Below are positions 62,862 to 64,000 of a DNA stretch of 64,000 nucleotides, piece by piece (positions within the stretch are counted from its first letter, which is position 1; each line of letters begins with the position of its first letter). Source of the DNA: Pseudomonas alkylphenolica (GTDB taxonomy: Bacteria; Pseudomonadota; Gammaproteobacteria; Pseudomonadales; Pseudomonadaceae); assembly GCF_000746525.1 (NCBI RefSeq), contig NZ_CP009048.1, positions 3,775,501 through 3,839,500 of the forward strand. Reading direction: 5' to 3'. A program made the position numbers and the translations under genes. The notes under the pieces are model-generated. The model was not told the DNA's origin. It worked only from the letters and a program-made list of their open reading frames with translations, and did not search any database.

Positions 62862-63169
62862 TATTTGTCCTGGACGTCCTTGAGGATTTCACCGGTCTTG
62901 GCGTCCAGGTCCACGTCCCATTCGACGTTCTTGGCATCGCGCAGGTCGATCTTGTAGACAAGGCGACCGTAGACATCTTCCAGCTCGGACTCTTTGATCG
63001 TGGCGCCTGGATGCTTGTCCAGCGCTTTGGCATTCAAGTCATCCAGCGACAGGATGGTTTTGTCCTGAACCAGTTTGGTGACTTCATGCATAGGAATGTC
63101 TTTGGCCAGTGCGACATTGGCGCCCAGGGCAAGAGCAGCGGTCACGAACAGGGCAGTCAAAGTTTTCAT
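62861..63169 (-). CDS. PepSY-domain periplasmic protein, first copy
   Basis: 102 residues, ribosome site GGAGAG. Signal peptide (LTALFVTAALALGANVALA). The PepSY core is LSLDDLNAKALDKHPGATIKESELEDVYGRLVYKIDLRDAKNVEWDVDLDAKTGEILKDVQDK. PepSY proteins often inhibit proteases or bind metal and are common next to two-component systems in pseudomonads. It heads the operon. Upstream, ATTAA-N10-TTAAT (63213-63232) forms an inverted repeat that could be the regulator's operator. Confidence 0.88.
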   Translation of the reverse strand: MKTLTALFVTAALALGANVALAKDIPMHEVTKLVQDKTILSLDDLNAKALDKHPGATIKESELEDVYGRLVYKIDLRDAKNVEWDVDLDAKTGEILKDVQDK

Positions 63170-63328
63170 GGGGTCTCTCCGTTGAGATCAATAATGTGTC
63201 TACGGGGCCTAGATTAACCAACCGAACTTAATTGAAGCTGAAAACAACTGGCGACATGATAGCGCACCCCTGCCCCACAACTGGACCGCTGTTCTTTATA
63301 ATTGCCGGCTCCAGACAGCGAGGCCCGT

Positions 63329-64000
63329 ATGAGCGCAATCCATATCAAGTACCCGGCCCTGACGCTCAAGGCCGGCAGTCGCGCCTTGCAGCGCATCCGC
63401 GAACGTGGATTACAGGCTGCCGATGTGGGTGTGCTTCCGGGCGCCGCAGGCGGCCCCAAGGCCCTTGGTATACAAGGCCTGGACCTGGCCTTGTTCGGCC
63501 ACTGGTTGCCCAGTGCACCCCGTGAGCGGGCGTTGATCGGTGCATCCATCGGCTCCTGGCGCTTTGCCAGTGCCTGCCTGCCCAATCCGGCGCAGGCGTT
63601 GCAGCGCCTCGGAGAGCTTTATACCGAGCAGGACTTCGCCAAAGGTGTCACCCAGGCCGAAGTCAGCCGTAGCTGCCAGCGCATGCTTGATGAACTGCTA
63701 CAAGGGCGCGACGCGCAGATCCTCGAGAGCCCCGATTACCGCCTTAACATCATGGTAGTGAAAAGCCATGGGCTGCTGGCACATGATCATCGCGCACGCT
63801 TGGGAATGGGGCTGTCTTCGGTTATTGCCGACAACTTGATCGGCCGCCCCCGACTGGCCCGTCACTTTGAGCGGATTATCCTCCACGATGCCCGCAGCAA
63901 CCCGCCGCTGCAGCCCCTGACCGACTTTCCTTCACGTTGCCTGCCGCTGGATGTGGCCAACCTGCGCCATGCCCTGCTGGCTTCGGGTTCAATTCCAATG
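63329..64000 (+). CDS. Patatin-like phospholipase, partial at the right edge
   Basis: About 224 residues before the window ends; the 3' end is outside. Starts SAIHIKYPALTLKAGSRALQRI. The nucleophile elbow is GASIGSW (residues about 71-77, G-x-S-x-G of patatin lipases), preceded by the oxyanion-hole region LPGAAGGPKALG (about 37-48). Family members deacylate phospholipids with a Ser-Asp dyad; the Asp should lie beyond the window. It is divergent from the PepSY operon, with 159 bases between. Confidence 0.82.
   Translation, partial: MSAIHIKYPALTLKAGSRALQRIRERGLQAADVGVLPGAAGGPKALGIQGLDLALFGHWLPSAPRERALIGASIGSWRFASACLPNPAQALQRLGELYTEQDFAKGVTQAEVSRSCQRMLDELLQGRDAQILESPDYRLNIMVVKSHGLLAHDHRARLGMGLSSVIADNLIGRPRLARHFERIILHDARSNPPLQPLTDFPSRCLPLDVANLRHALLASGSIPM

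Noticed and set aside
1..64000. CRISPR arrays, tRNA/rRNA, insertion sequences
   Set aside because: No direct-repeat array, no tRNA-like CCA/TpsiC patterns that I could support, and no transposase frame; the only repeats of note are the six REP pairs.

Overview
The window is chromosomal DNA of a Pseudomonas, most likely of the P. putida group. The gene families, the high-GC codon use with Shine-Dalgarno sites before most starts, the REP palindromes (tcgcggggcaagcccgctcc type) and a CrcY-type RNA next to mvaB all point there. About 53 protein genes and one RNA gene are supported. I see no phage, insertion sequence, integron, CRISPR array, rRNA or tRNA.

Layout. 0-7 kb: end of an AI-2E-type permease, an unknown protein, an Anr/FNR paralogue with all four cluster cysteines, trhP, a pvdQ-type acylase, a small Fur-like winged-helix protein and two short unknowns. 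7.2-9.2 kb: a Mor-like activator followed by two divergent DUF2589 paralogues, the least understood block. 9.1-18.9 kb: tamB/tamA and an acetyltransferase (minus strand), then xthA, a PstS-OmpA fusion and a TerC protein. 18.9-27.2 kb: acyl-CoA dehydrogenase with a divergent LysR gene, a MerR(LiuR)-mvaB pair with a palindromic operator, the CrcY-like RNA behind a sigma54 promoter, ccoG, a MocR regulator and a short-chain dehydrogenase. 27.3-30.9 kb: copper operon copA-copB-DUF411-yqaA behind a CopR-type box. 30.9-37.4 kb: dinB, zapE, PQQ sugar dehydrogenase, a small secreted protein, speB, a polyamine-binding protein and a LysR gene.

37.4-41.5 kb: an iron-uptake cell-surface signalling unit (aerobactin/IutA-like receptor with N-terminal signalling domain, fecR, fecI, Fur box). 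41.5-48.4 kb: two small proteins, then a soluble PAS-kinase/FixJ-type pair divergent from an acyl-CoA synthetase and an acyl-CoA dehydrogenase. 48.5-55.3 kb: an orphan FecR-like protein, a Na+/H+-antiporter-family permease, a chemoreceptor with a perfect FliA promoter and an unusual S8 protease. 55.5-64 kb: a betaine-type ABC binding protein and permease without ATPase, LysR, an AEC transporter, a second orphan polyamine-binding protein, a translationally coupled PepSY-PepSY-regulator-kinase operon, and the start of a patatin-like protein.

Themes. Carbon control (CbrAB/CrcY) sits beside leucine and fatty-acid catabolism. Iron is served by PvdQ, the FecIR unit and the orphan FecR. Copper, polyamine and betaine uptake form separate modules. 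Most regulatory calls are motif matches made by eye. Protein functions are family assignments from residues and lengths, not from database searches.
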